Notes: generated by a model from the sequence alone, not told the origin. A stretch of DNA of 64,000 nt from Pelagicoccus sp. SDUM812002 (GCF_031127835.1 NZ_JARXHX010000005.1:124001-188000); one strand, 5' to 3'. Shown: positions 52,669 through 61,830, numbered from the stretch's first letter. Program-made: numbers and translations.

Positions 52669-54357
52669 ATGCGCTCCGCCATTCCAGAGCAAAACCTCAA
52701 TCTACTCTATGAGGATTGGATTCGTTTCAATCCCAGCGGGCGTCTGCTAGCCTGCTCCGTGGTATTGCAGGAGCGTTGGGGTGAAATTGGTTTACTCTCG
52801 ACCGCTCGGCAGGCGAGCGACTTTTTTAGGTTGTCCCCGGATGACAGCGAATCCTTCTTCAATTCTTGGGTTCATGCCTTGAGGGGATCCGCAAGTTTCC
52901 TGAACGTTCAGCTTCATGGTTTCGAGCTCACCGAGCGATCGGTTATTTTCATGCCCGAATTTTGGGAAGATGGATCGGTTTCCTCAGTGCTGGTAGGGTC
53001 GCTCCGGATTTGCGAAAGCGGCGGCGAGCCGATAGGCGATTCCGAGAATGCGGTATTGAAGCTGACTGAGATGCGAGAGCTTTTCCGCGATGTCACCCAA
53101 GCCAATCGCTCATTAAAATCAGCTCTGCAGTCCGCGAAAGCGGAGGTCGAGTTTGGAAAGTCCGAGAGCCGAGCGAAGTCAGACTTTTTGGCAAATATGT
53201 CCCACGAGATCCGAACGCCGATGAATGCGGTGATTGGATTCTGCGATCTGCTTTCCAGCACCGCCCTGACCAAAGAACAAGAGGAATACGTTGAAGCTAT
53301 CAATCACAGCGGTAAGTTGTTGATCGAGCTGATTGGGCAGGTACTTGACTACTCGAAAATCGACTCGGGTCACTTGCAGCTAGAGTGCGAGGAAATGGAT
53401 CTGGAATCGATTTTTATCGAGGTCCAATCCATCCTCGGGACCAAGGTGCGAAACTCGGTGATCACCTTCAATGTGGATTATGCTCGCGTGAGTTCCGAGG
53501 TCTTGCTGGGTGATGAGACCCGTGTGAAACAGATCTTCATCAATCTGCTGAGCAACGCCTACAAGTTCACCCGCGAAGGGGAAATATCGCTTACCGCCAC
53601 CACGACTACGAGCGATTACGCAGGCCATCTCTGCCTACGGGTGAGGGTAGAGGATACTGGGGTCGGGATTGCTCCAGAAAGGATTCGCTCCTTGTTTTGT
53701 CCCTTTGCTCAAGCTCACTCGCGCGATGCCAATAACTACGACGGTACGGGGCTCGGCCTTGCGATTTGCAAGCGCCTGTGCGAGGCGATGCGAGGGGATA
53801 TCTGGATCGAAAGAACAGAGCTTGATAAAGGAAGCGTATTTGCTTTAGAAATACACTTGCCCAGAAAACTGTACTCTAGGGCACCGTTGAACTCCAAGGT
53901 GAATGTTGAGGAAAAATATATGATGAAACCTTCTGAAAAGGCTTCTGTGGAAGGATCAAAAGAGAATAGTCCTCTTCGGCTGCTAGTAGTAGATGACAAC
54001 CCTAATAATTTGCTCATCACCTCTAAACTGTCGCAGCACCTTGGATACAATGCTGAGACGGTGACGAATGGGGTGGATGCTCTCAAGAAAATGAAGAGCG
54101 GCGACTTCCATATCGTCTTGATGGATGTTCGTATGGCCCCGATTAACGGAATGGAAACGACGCGTATGATTCGCGAAGGCGAGGCTGGCGACGAGAGCTC
54201 GGGCGCGTATATAATAGCGGTCACTGCTCATGCCCTGCAAGGGGACAAGGAACGCTGCATCCAGTCGGGAATGAACGACTACCTCTCCAAGCCGCTTACT
54301 TTGGAGCGCTTAGAGGAGAGTCTAAACAGAGCTCGCTCGGAGCTATCTCTCGATTGA
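52669..54357 (+). CDS. Hybrid histidine kinase / response regulator
   Basis: 562 residues from the ATG at 52669; the frame is open to 52600. Order: an N-terminal sensor part of about 150 residues with no recognised domain, a coiled segment (ELFRDVTQANRSLKSALQSA), a HisKA domain with the H-box [20 protein letters not shown], a HATPase_c domain (IFINLLSNAYKFTREG; VEDTGVGIAP; GTGLGLAICKRL), and a C-terminal receiver with VVDDNPNNLLITSKL, the phosphorylation Asp at VLMDVRM, and KPLTLE at the end. No membrane helices, so it is a cytoplasmic hybrid kinase. Confidence 0.92.
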   Translation: MRSAIPEQNLNLLYEDWIRFNPSGRLLACSVVLQERWGEIGLLSTARQASDFFRLSPDDSESFFNSWVHALRGSASFLNVQLHGFELTERSVIFMPEFWEDGSVSSVLVGSLRICESGGEPIGDSENAVLKLTEMRELFRDVTQANRSLKSALQSAKAEVEFGKSESRAKSDFLANMSHEIRTPMNAVIGFCDLLSSTALTKEQEEYVEAINHSGKLLIELIGQVLDYSKIDSGHLQLECEEMDLESIFIEVQSILGTKVRNSVITFNVDYARVSSEVLLGDETRVKQIFINLLSNAYKFTREGEISLTATTTTSDYAGHLCLRVRVEDTGVGIAPERIRSLFCPFAQAHSRDANNYDGTGLGLAICKRLCEAMRGDIWIERTELDKGSVFALEIHLPRKLYSRAPLNSKVNVEEKYMMKPSEKASVEGSKENSPLRLLVVDDNPNNLLITSKLSQHLGYNAETVTNGVDALKKMKSGDFHIVLMDVRMAPINGMETTRMIREGEAGDESSGAYIIAVTAHALQGDKERCIQSGMNDYLSKPLTLERLEESLNRARSELSLD

Positions 54358-54388
54358 CATTCGAGTCCTACCTTCCCAAGAGAGCTGG

Positions 54389-54676
54389 ATGAATTTGCTT
54401 AGCAGCAAGGAAAAGTCAGAGCTCCGTGGTTACGCTCAGCGTTTAAAGCCCGCATTGCATGTGGGCAAAAACGGCTTGGCTGAGCCGGTCGTAGTGGAAC
54501 TTCGCAAGGCTTTCGACAAAGACGAGTTAATCAAAATCGCCTTCAAAGCAGATCGCACTGAGATCGAGACCATGAGCGCCATGGTCGAACGTTTGACGGG
54601 AAGCCAATGCGTCGGTGGCGTCGGTAAGAAGCGGAGCTTTTACCGGAAGATGCCGGAAACCCCGGAAGTCGACTGA
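54389..54676 (+). CDS. yhbY: YhbY-family RNA-binding protein
   Basis: 95 residues, the full CRS1-YhbY domain: LSSKEKSELRGYAQRLKPALHVGKNGLAEPVV at the start, with the GxxG-like loop GKNG, and SGSQCVGGVGKKRSFYR at the end. The family binds RNA and assists ribosome large-subunit assembly. It lies 31 bases after the hybrid kinase gene on the same strand. Confidence 0.93.
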   Translation: MNLLSSKEKSELRGYAQRLKPALHVGKNGLAEPVVVELRKAFDKDELIKIAFKADRTEIETMSAMVERLTGSQCVGGVGKKRSFYRKMPETPEVD

Positions 54677-54757
54677 GCATCGCGCAGATTCGTAAAATTC
54701 GATTTTAATTCAATCGAGCTTTTTGACCTTGAGCGCTTTTCCGCTAGTTTTGTCGCT

Positions 54758-55393
54758 ATGAATTTATTGCTGGCCGGTCTAGAAATAATCGACTCATCTT
54801 CACAGTCGGTTGCTTGTCAATGCGTTACCGGTTGTGCTGCAGTCGATTGCGGTGATCATAGAGTCGAGTCTCTCGTCTTGCCGGCACGGTGGGACGACTG
54901 CTTCTCGCCGCTGGCTGCTTTGCTTGATCGCCCTTGGGATGCGGTCGTGATTATCTCCGAAAAGGCGGGCGATTCCATCTCTATCGAGCGTATCGCTATC
55001 AACGAAACGGATGTCTCCCAAAAGGATGCGATTGGCCGCCGCCCGCGTGGCAAGCTCATCGAACCTGCTGGCGATGCTGGCTATTGGACGACGCTGCCTT
55101 ATCGCGAGCTTGCGAGTAAGTTGACTGCCCACACGTTTATGGCCGTGCCTTCACATTCTGCGGGCATGGCTCTCGCCAATTACACGTGCTATCGCATGAT
55201 GCACGAACTCGTTTCACAAAAGCGCGGAATACCTGCGGGCTTGCTGCAGCTTCCTCGCAATAGGTCCGCGTTTACCGAGGAAGACCTGAAGCGATTCATC
55301 TCAATCCTCTTGGAAACTTTGGATCCTCGCCAGTTGTCTGACGACAGTTTGGAAATCGATTTGCAGCGTCTTTCGAGCCGTATGCGTTCGTAA
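54758..55393 (+). CDS. Peptidase C15-like protein lacking catalytic Cys and His
   Basis: 211 residues, the length of pyroglutamyl peptidase. It follows the C15 pattern: SISIERIAIN (with Glu77 in the position of the catalytic Glu), GRRPRGKLI, AGYWTTLPYRELASKL, then SHSAGMALANYTCYRMMHEL. The catalytic cysteine of pyroglutamyl peptidase (SNTAGTFVCN) is Ala140 here, and the catalytic His (AGFIHVP) is Gln164 in AGLLQLP. Unless a shifted Cys144 takes over, it cannot act as a cysteine peptidase. It lies 81 bases after yhbY. Confidence 0.8.
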   Translation: MNLLLAGLEIIDSSSQSVACQCVTGCAAVDCGDHRVESLVLPARWDDCFSPLAALLDRPWDAVVIISEKAGDSISIERIAINETDVSQKDAIGRRPRGKLIEPAGDAGYWTTLPYRELASKLTAHTFMAVPSHSAGMALANYTCYRMMHELVSQKRGIPAGLLQLPRNRSAFTEEDLKRFISILLETLDPRQLSDDSLEIDLQRLSSRMRS

Positions 55394-55404
55394 CATCCGT
55401 TTCG

Positions 55405-57138
55405 CTAGAGGATTTCCAGGGCCATCATGGTCTGGTCATCGGTAGCTGAACGTCCATTGGCAAATTTCGTAACCATGCCAAAGACTTTTTGGGGGACCGC
55501 TTCGAGTCCGTCTTCCCAAATTCCGGGGATGGCTTTGATCAAGCGCTCCATTCCGAGCATGTCCCCTTTTGGGTTTTCAGCTTCGTAGAAGCCGTCGGTT
55601 ATGAAAAGGAGCTTCGATGTATCCGAAAGTTGGATTAGATTCTCCTCGTATAAGTCTTCTGGAGCGATACCGAGCGGCATGCCTTCAGCTTCTAGAAGTT
55701 CGGTCTTTTTCGTAACGGAATCGAGAAGGATGGCGGGACAATGCCCAGCGCTCGCTAATTTTAGGACCTTCTTGTCGTAGGATAGAAAAGCGGCTTGAGC
55801 GGTGATGAACATGTTCAAATGACCGAGTTCGTCGTAAATTTGTTTATTGATCTTGGCGAGCAACCAACCGGGAGTTTCAGCGAGGTTGAGCCGAGATCGG
55901 ATGGCGGTTCGAAAGATAGTGGCGAGCAGCGCAGCCGGAACGCCTTTACCCATGACGTCGGCTATCACTATGAGCAAGCCGGCATCCCTAATTTCGATGG
56001 CGTCCACGTAGTCTCCACCGACGGCCATGGCCGCGACGCAGCGGCCGGTAGAACGGCAGTATTGATTACTCGGATACGATGAAGGGAGCAAAGACTGCTG
56101 GATTTCAGCGGCTACTTGAAGTTGTGTTTGCGAGCGCTCGTGTTCCTCGCGGTGACGGAAGGTCTTTGTGCTTGTGTAGGCCAAGCCAAGAAACTGAGCG
56201 AAGGTGCGCGTGAGCGGTAGGGCTGTTTCGAAAAGGGTGTTTTTGCTTTGCTCGTCCGCGTGCAGAGCGATGGTGCCTAGGCAGTCTCTCTGGTAGAGGA
56301 TGGGAATGACGATGGCGCAACCTGACCTTTCATACAGAGGGTCGGTTTCGTCTAGGTGGCTACAGTACTCGACGCAAAGCTCTTTTTCGGAAGCGATTAC
56401 GGTGGTGCAGGCGCAGGCTTGGTCGTGCGAGATCACCGCTTCGCGGATTTCCATCTGCTCGCTGCCTTCGTGGTATGCATTTTCCAGGCTTCCGTCTGTC
56501 TCTAAGGTCCAGACGTTAGCTTGCGTGATTTCAACGATTCCGCGCAGGCGCTGCACGCTCTTTTCGATAAAGGTTTCGATAGCGGGGCAGTTCGTCAGGT
56601 CGTGCGCGAGACCGGCAATTATATCGCGCTCGGCATATGCGAGATTTAGGTCGTGGGTGAGGTTTTGCAACATGGAGTACATTTCCTCAGTCTTGACGAG
56701 GATATCGGAGGCAGGATGAGTAGCGAATCGCAGCGTGACCTTGTGTCCATAGTCGGTCTTTTCCGCTGTGAATGATTCGGCGATAGACTGGATGATGAAA
56801 TAACCGCGTCCAGATTCGGAGGTGGGATCGTCGGGAAGGCTCGCGTCGCCCGTAGGTTCGAAAAAGGGACCTGGGTCTTCCACTTCGACGATGAGTCGCT
56901 CGTCAATCCATGACCATTTGACCCTGACCGTTAGAGAGGAGTCTTCCTCGCATCCGTGCTCGACAGCGTTGTTCAAGGACTCGCAGATGGCGAGGTCAAG
57001 TTGTGGCCAGAGGGTTTCGTCCAAACAGTTTCTTTGGCAAAAGCTTTTCAGCAATGCGGACACTTCCGCAACGCGTTCGAGATCAGCGGGAAATTCGCAG
57101 TATCCCGTTTCGTGATACGCTATCGAGCCTGAACTCAT
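55405..57138 (-). CDS. RsbW-GAF-RsbU fusion (PP2C phosphatase)
   Basis: 577 residues in three parts: residues 14-135, a HATPase_c_2 anti-sigma kinase-like domain (LDLAICESLNNAVEHGCEE, N box); residues 180-330, a GAF-like sensor; residues 370-577, a SpoIIE/PP2C phosphatase (AVGGDYVDAIEI with metal Asp, IADVMGKGVPAALLAT, LASAGHCPAIL, FITDGFYEAEN). It combines a serine kinase and a phosphatase of the partner-switching network in one chain. The STAS antagonist at 59812 lies 2.6 kb away, with phosphorylatable Ser (DSSGVGALL). The preceding gene (57135) overlaps by 4 bases. Confidence 0.9.
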   Translation of the reverse strand: MSSGSIAYHETGYCEFPADLERVAEVSALLKSFCQRNCLDETLWPQLDLAICESLNNAVEHGCEEDSSLTVRVKWSWIDERLIVEVEDPGPFFEPTGDASLPDDPTSESGRGYFIIQSIAESFTAEKTDYGHKVTLRFATHPASDILVKTEEMYSMLQNLTHDLNLAYAERDIIAGLAHDLTNCPAIETFIEKSVQRLRGIVEITQANVWTLETDGSLENAYHEGSEQMEIREAVISHDQACACTTVIASEKELCVEYCSHLDETDPLYERSGCAIVIPILYQRDCLGTIALHADEQSKNTLFETALPLTRTFAQFLGLAYTSTKTFRHREEHERSQTQLQVAAEIQQSLLPSSYPSNQYCRSTGRCVAAMAVGGDYVDAIEIRDAGLLIVIADVMGKGVPAALLATIFRTAIRSRLNLAETPGWLLAKINKQIYDELGHLNMFITAQAAFLSYDKKVLKLASAGHCPAILLDSVTKKTELLEAEGMPLGIAPEDLYEENLIQLSDTSKLLFITDGFYEAENPKGDMLGMERLIKAIPGIWEDGLEAVPQKVFGMVTKFANGRSATDDQTMMALEIL

Positions 57139-58316
57139 TGAATTGGTTTAAAGGCGAGCTTCCAAATTTTAGAGCGGATGAGCTTTCCGATGCTCTTATC
57201 ATCGCAAAGAGCCTGATAGGAAGCGTGTATCCACTCTGTGGGGTCTTGAGGGCTATGGCTGTCGTGCACGTCGGATAGCGCGATGACGCCGGGCGTCGTC
57301 TTAGCTAGGCGTCGGGCTACGTCGAGATCGGCCGCTTCGGAAGTCCAGTCGATAGGTCGAGGCAATATGCCGACGAGACGCATGCGACCTTTCATCACCT
57401 CTTTGAGCCAGTGCCAGCGGCGAACGATGAGTCGCCCGCGACTGCCGGTTTTGAGACGAAGGGCTCCGCCGCGTCCGTCGTGGGCTTCTAGCTCGCTCCA
57501 ATCGATACGAGAGAGGGCGGCCACGGGAGATACCAGGCAAAATAGCATGAGAGCGACGAGTCGTTCTAGTATGCTAGGGCTGGAAAGCTTTTCACTTATG
57601 TTGGAAAGGATAAAGGAATCGGTAATAGCGACGCGGCAACCCCGCTTGCTGTCGAGGAGCAGTCCTCCCTCCACTGCGACTTCCTCAAGCGAAGTGTTGC
57701 AGCCTACCATGGTCCCAGGGAGTACGATGGACCGTTGTACGATAGCGTTCTCGTCAATTATGGTGTTTTCGCCAATGCAGGCGTAGGGCCCAACTTGGGA
57801 TCCGGGTCCGATTTCGCATTTTCCTTGTATCCAGAAAGGTGGTACGAGTTTGGAGCTGGGATGAATGCGTACGTGGGGACCGATCCATCCACCGGCTGGG
57901 TGTTTGACCTCGATTTTGAGTGTGTGGTCTTGAAGGTTGTCAAGCCACTCGCGGTTGAGGCGCAGCCATTGTTGCAAGAGTCCGGCTTCGCCTTCGATCG
58001 GCTGTGGCAGACGGTTGACCCGCGGGAGGCCGACGACCGGCGTGGCATCCTCGGGCGCCTCTTCGTCAGAGCGGATCGGGATGACGTGTACCGTACGCGA
58101 CCAGAAATTGCCGCTATCTAGATAGTTGCGGAGCTCGTTGGGCCGGTCGGCAGTATAAATTGTGATCTCTTCGATCTCTTGGTTTACGGCTTCGTCCATC
58201 CAATAAGAGATGAGCGGTTGGTTACCGATGGGCCAAAGGGTGAAGGGTCGTTCCGATTGCCAGAGGGTATCGTAGGAACTCCAATCAGGGAGGAGGAGGT
58301 GCCAGGTCTTTTTCAT
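57135..58316 (-). CDS. Chimeric NDP-sugar transferase-like / beta-helix / sugar-transferase-like protein
   Basis: 393 residues. Residues 1-80 follow the start of nucleotidyltransferases (LWPIGNQPLISYWMDEAV) but lack the GGxGTRL substrate loop. Residues 145-235 have the left-handed beta-helix repeat (VRIHPSSKLVPPFWIQGK, GPGSQVGPYACIGENTIIDENAIV). The last about 130 residues look like the C-terminal part of bacterial sugar transferases (MKGRMRLVGILPRPIDW, TTPGVIALSD). It follows the sugar-transferase gene by 18 bases and overlaps the phosphatase fusion. Role in polysaccharide priming or modification is inferred from context. Confidence 0.6.
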   Translation of the reverse strand: MKKTWHLLLPDWSSYDTLWQSERPFTLWPIGNQPLISYWMDEAVNQEIEEITIYTADRPNELRNYLDSGNFWSRTVHVIPIRSDEEAPEDATPVVGLPRVNRLPQPIEGEAGLLQQWLRLNREWLDNLQDHTLKIEVKHPAGGWIGPHVRIHPSSKLVPPFWIQGKCEIGPGSQVGPYACIGENTIIDENAIVQRSIVLPGTMVGCNTSLEEVAVEGGLLLDSKRGCRVAITDSFILSNISEKLSSPSILERLVALMLFCLVSPVAALSRIDWSELEAHDGRGGALRLKTGSRGRLIVRRWHWLKEVMKGRMRLVGILPRPIDWTSEAADLDVARRLAKTTPGVIALSDVHDSHSPQDPTEWIHASYQALCDDKSIGKLIRSKIWKLAFKPIQ

Positions 58317-58334
58317 GTGGGGCCTGTGGTGGGA

Positions 58335-59072
58335 TTAGTAGGCTCCCTTGCCTAGAAGAACGGCGGGAACGGTTTTGAAGAGAAGCTTGATATCCAGCCA
58401 GACGCTTTCGGAGCGGATGTATTCCACATCGAGGCGGACTTGACCTGCGAAATCGATGTCGGCGCGACCGGCTACCTGCCAAAAGCAAGTAAGCCCCGGC
58501 TTCGCGAGGAGGCGGGCGCGATCTTCCACGGTGTACATAACGACCTCACGTGGAACGCAGGGGCGAGGGCCAACGATGGACATTTCGCCGCAAAAGACAT
58601 TCCAGAATTGGGGAAGCTCGTCTACCGAGTACTTACGGATGAAACGCCCCACCCGGGTGATGCGTGGGTCGTGCTTCATCTTGAAGGTTACGGTTGCGCT
58701 GCCGTGCTCGTTTTGGGCGAGAAGCTGATCCTTGATCTGGTCGGCATTGATGCACATGGAGCGAAACTTCCACATATAGAAGCGAGTGCCGCGGTATCCG
58801 ACACGTTCTTGCTTGAAAAAGATGGGTCCGCGGTCCTCGAGTTTGATCAACAAGGCGGTCGCTGCGTAGATAGGAGAGAGGGCGAGCAGGGCGCAAGCCG
58901 AGGCGACGATGTCGATGACTCGCTTGAGACCGAGGGAGAATCCTAGTACCAAGGCCCAAACGAACCGCTTGGATTTTACGCGAAAGTTGAGACGGGCTTT
59001 GCCGACTGGAGTCCCTGCTTTCGACCAGTAGTCGACGATTTCCTCGTCTTTAGATTGTGGGTTGGTCTGCAT
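58335..59072 (-). CDS. Undecaprenyl-phosphate sugar phosphotransferase
   Basis: 245 residues. Bacterial sugar-transferase (WbaP/PglC type): a membrane segment LKRVIDIVASACALLALSPIYAATALLI at 50-75 (given partly), then LEDRGPIFFKQERVGYRGTRFYMWKFRSM, DPRITRVGRFIRKYSVDELPQFWNVFCGEMSIVGPRP (given partly), and TCFWQVAGR. All of the family's Arg, Asp and Glu residues are present. It starts exopolysaccharide or O-antigen synthesis by transferring a sugar phosphate to undecaprenyl phosphate. It overlaps the uridine kinase gene by 23 bases. Confidence 0.93.
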   Translation of the reverse strand: MQTNPQSKDEEIVDYWSKAGTPVGKARLNFRVKSKRFVWALVLGFSLGLKRVIDIVASACALLALSPIYAATALLIKLEDRGPIFFKQERVGYRGTRFYMWKFRSMCINADQIKDQLLAQNEHGSATVTFKMKHDPRITRVGRFIRKYSVDELPQFWNVFCGEMSIVGPRPCVPREVVMYTVEDRARLLAKPGLTCFWQVAGRADIDFAGQVRLDVEYIRSESVWLDIKLLFKTVPAVLLGKGAY

Positions 59073-59688
59073 ATCTGGTTGTTCGATTCTGTAAATCGGC
59101 CAGAAGGGCAGGCACCAAAGCAGTATCTTGCATGGAGTCCCATATTAATGATGCGCGTTTGCTTTGGGGGTGTACGAATTTGGTAAAACTGGGGATTTGA
59201 TCGTGCTCCCAAAATTGGAGGATACGGTCCAGCTCGTAGCCGCGTTCGCTAAGATCTCGGCGGATGCGTCGCAGGAGCCGGACATCGCTGGGAGTGTCCA
59301 CGTAGACGCTGATATCCAACAGGTTAGCGATCGGCTTCTCGTGCAGGATGAAGAGTCCATCCACTATGATCAAGGAGCGAGGTTCGATGGTGAGCGTTTC
59401 ATTTTTTCGCGAAAACCGGGAAAAGTCGTACTGAGGAGCTTCGACAGGATGGCCCTTTGAGAGCTCGCGGAGGTGGGACTCCAGCAAATCGAGCTCCAGG
59501 GAGGCCGGGGTGTCGAAATCAGTCTTAGCTGCTTTCTCCTCGGGGAGGTGGCTGAGGTCGCGATAGTACCAGTCTTGTTGAAGGGCGGCGACCTTCTGAG
59601 GGCCAAGGCTCTCCTTCAGGTGTCGGGCCAACCAGCTTTTTCCGGAGCCACTGCCACCGACGATGCCTAGGAGAGTAGGTTTCTGCAT
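59050..59688 (-). CDS. Uridine kinase-like P-loop NTPase
   Basis: 212 residues from the ATG at 59688; the frame is open to 59727. Walker A GIVGGSGSGKSWLARHL at about residue 6, Walker B-like LIIVDGLFIL near 105, and LLRRIRRDLSERGYELD with the Arg-rich lid, typical of uridine/phosphoribulokinase proteins (udk type). It phosphorylates uridine or cytidine. Its 3' end overlaps the sugar transferase gene, so it belongs to the same transcript. Confidence 0.9.
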   Translation of the reverse strand: MQKPTLLGIVGGSGSGKSWLARHLKESLGPQKVAALQQDWYYRDLSHLPEEKAAKTDFDTPASLELDLLESHLRELSKGHPVEAPQYDFSRFSRKNETLTIEPRSLIIVDGLFILHEKPIANLLDISVYVDTPSDVRLLRRIRRDLSERGYELDRILQFWEHDQIPSFTKFVHPQSKRASLIWDSMQDTALVPALLADLQNRTTRYADQPTI

Positions 59689-59811
59689 GTTGGCGCGAGC
59701 ATAGGGGAATTTTGTACGGGAGCTCAAGCGTTGGGGCGTTGCGTCGTTCTATAGGTGGAGTCTCCGCACTCCTGCGTTTGAAACATTCCTATTTTCAAAT
59801 TTCCCACAAAC

Positions 59812-60126
59812 ATGAGTATCGTAATTGAAGGACAAACAGTAGAAGGAACGCTTTGCGCCGAAGTTGGGGTGGCCCGTTTGGATGCCGCGTCTTCCCGCGA
59901 TTTCAAGAAGGAGATCGAATCCCTCTGGAGCGACAGCGTGACCGCTGTCGAGCTGAACTTTTCCAAAGTCGACTTTATCGACAGCTCTGGTGTGGGAGCC
60001 TTGCTCGGTGTTTATAAGCGTTTGCCTCGAGCAACAGCCAGTGTTCGGCTGAAGAACGTAAAGGCACCGGTCCAATCCGTTATAGAGCTGCTTCGTCTGC
60101 ATCGCATTTTCGATATCGCGAGCTAG
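59812..60126 (+). CDS. STAS-domain anti-sigma factor antagonist
   Basis: 104 residues, one complete STAS domain: ARLDAASSRDFKKEIESL, then VELNFSKVDFIDSSGVGALLGVYKRL with the phosphorylatable Ser, and a C-terminal helix. SpoIIAA/RsbV-like. It probably binds the HATPase part of the RsbW-GAF-RsbU fusion at 55.4-57.1 kb and is phosphorylated by it and dephosphorylated by its PP2C domain. Confidence 0.9.
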   Translation: MSIVIEGQTVEGTLCAEVGVARLDAASSRDFKKEIESLWSDSVTAVELNFSKVDFIDSSGVGALLGVYKRLPRATASVRLKNVKAPVQSVIELLRLHRIFDIAS

Positions 60127-60139
60127 GCGGAAGATTCGC

Positions 60140-60164
60140 TTTTTGGATACGTTTTTTGGATACG
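60140..60164 (+). repeat. Tandem TTTTTGGATACG motif
   Basis: TTTTTGGATACG occurs twice in direct order (60140-60151, 60153-60164), just after the STAS gene. It may be part of the upstream region of the MATE gene. Confidence 0.4.
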
Positions 60165-60245
60165 TAATCGAGGCGGGTTTCGCTCCCCGTGCCGTTTTAC
60201 ATTGCTCGCCTTCAAGCGCCGAACTAGCTCTACGCCCTTAACGAT

Positions 60246-61589
60246 ATGGGGGGCGAATCGACAGGTAAATGGACGTCGGAGCTAAAGACTACTCTTTGGC
60301 TCGCTGGGCCGATCGTGCTCGGCAACCTCGGGCAAATTTTGATCGGGGTGGTCGACACCTTGATGATTGGCCAAGTCGGCGTCGCTCCGCTGGGGGCGGC
60401 CGCCTTCGTGAACAACGTCTTCGTGGTACCGCTGGTCGCGCTGATGGGTTTGCTTGCTGCGGTGACGGTGATGGTTGCGCAGTCCAAAGGAGCCGGTGAC
60501 AAGCGGCAAGTCGGACGTCATGTGCGTCATGGTTTGGCCCTCACAGTGGTGGTCTCGTTGGTCGCCATTGGGTTACTAGGTGCCAATTCGCTTTTTTTGG
60601 ACCATTACGGTCAGGACGCGGTCGTGGTCGAGGCGGCTCGCGGCTATTACTGGCTGGTCGTGATTTCTCTTTTGCCTGCTCTGTTTTATCACTGCCTGAA
60701 GAGCGTGTGGGAAGGGTTAGGCTGGTCTCAGATACCGATGCTGGTGCTGCTCTGTGGGATCGGCATGAACGTCTTACTCAACTGGCTGCTCATTTTTGGA
60801 GTCTTCGGATTTCCGAAGCTGGGGCTGATGGGGGCGGGTTGGGCGACTTTGATTTCTCGCTTCGCGGTCGCGGCGCTGATGTTTGCCCTGACTTTAAGGG
60901 CGAAACGTTTCGCTGGCCTACTGCCGCGCCGCTGGCTTAGTGGCTACGAATGGCCGGAGTTTCGTCGCATGCTCCAGCTGGGCATTCCGATGGGAGCCCA
61001 GCATTTGTTCGAAGTTGGAGCCTTTGCAGGCGCTGGAATCATGGTGGGCTGGATAGGGAAAGAAGCGCTCGCGGCACACCAGATCGCCATGTCCTGCGCA
61101 GCTATGTCTTTTATGATTCCCTTAGGCGTGTCGATCGCTTGCGGAATTCGAGTCGGCGCGGCTTTGGGCGCGGGCGATTGGGCGGGTATGAAGCTAATTT
61201 ATTTGTCGACCTTTTGGTTTACGCTTTTGCAAACGATTGGTTCGGCCCTGGTTTTCTTGATCGGAGGGGAGTGGCTGGCCCGGCAGTTCGTGGAAAACGA
61301 TGAGGTTATCCGGTCCGCTGCTGCCATCTTTGTGGTGGTGGGCATGTTTCAAATTTTCGATGGGGCGCAGGTCGCTTGCATGGGTGCGTTGCGAGGGATG
61401 TCTGACGTGACAGTTCCCATGTGGATAACGTTTGGAAGTTACTGGGTCGTGGCTCTGCCTTTGGGTTACTTCTTAGGATTCTCCTGGGATTTCGGAGCGG
61501 TGGGAGTTTGGTCTGGGCTAGCTTTCGGACTGCTTTTGTCTGCGGTATTGCTTTGGGGGCGTCTGTACTCGCGTTTTAGAAATTACTGA
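60246..61589 (+). CDS. MATE family efflux transporter
   Basis: 447 residues with 12 predicted membrane helices in two bundles. Typical MATE segments: LWLAGPIVLGNLGQILIGVVDTLMIGQVG at the start (given partly), and EALAAHQIAMSCAAMSFMIPLGVSIACGIRVGAALGAGD (given partly) in the second half, including the conserved A-x-x-Q and G-x-A-x-x-x-R features. It exports cationic drugs or metabolites in exchange for Na+ or H+. Start at the ATG 60246. Confidence 0.95.
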   Translation: MGGESTGKWTSELKTTLWLAGPIVLGNLGQILIGVVDTLMIGQVGVAPLGAAAFVNNVFVVPLVALMGLLAAVTVMVAQSKGAGDKRQVGRHVRHGLALTVVVSLVAIGLLGANSLFLDHYGQDAVVVEAARGYYWLVVISLLPALFYHCLKSVWEGLGWSQIPMLVLLCGIGMNVLLNWLLIFGVFGFPKLGLMGAGWATLISRFAVAALMFALTLRAKRFAGLLPRRWLSGYEWPEFRRMLQLGIPMGAQHLFEVGAFAGAGIMVGWIGKEALAAHQIAMSCAAMSFMIPLGVSIACGIRVGAALGAGDWAGMKLIYLSTFWFTLLQTIGSALVFLIGGEWLARQFVENDEVIRSAAAIFVVVGMFQIFDGAQVACMGALRGMSDVTVPMWITFGSYWVVALPLGYFLGFSWDFGAVGVWSGLAFGLLLSAVLLWGRLYSRFRNY

Positions 61590-61830
61590 CAGAGATTGTC
61601 TGGAGGGAACACCTCATTCTCTAAGTAGTGTGGATGCTCTGGGAAGAATTACGGGCTTGAGTAAAGTTGCTGAGGAAATTGTCGATGGGGAAGGATCGAA
61701 GCGACGCTCTAGAATACTTCATGCCCACCTCCATGCTCAGTATCGTTTGTAACCCACAATGTGTAACTCTGTCGAAGGTCCAGAACGACAGACGCTTACG
61801 CTGGGCTAGCTTCTGTCCCTCCACGATCCG

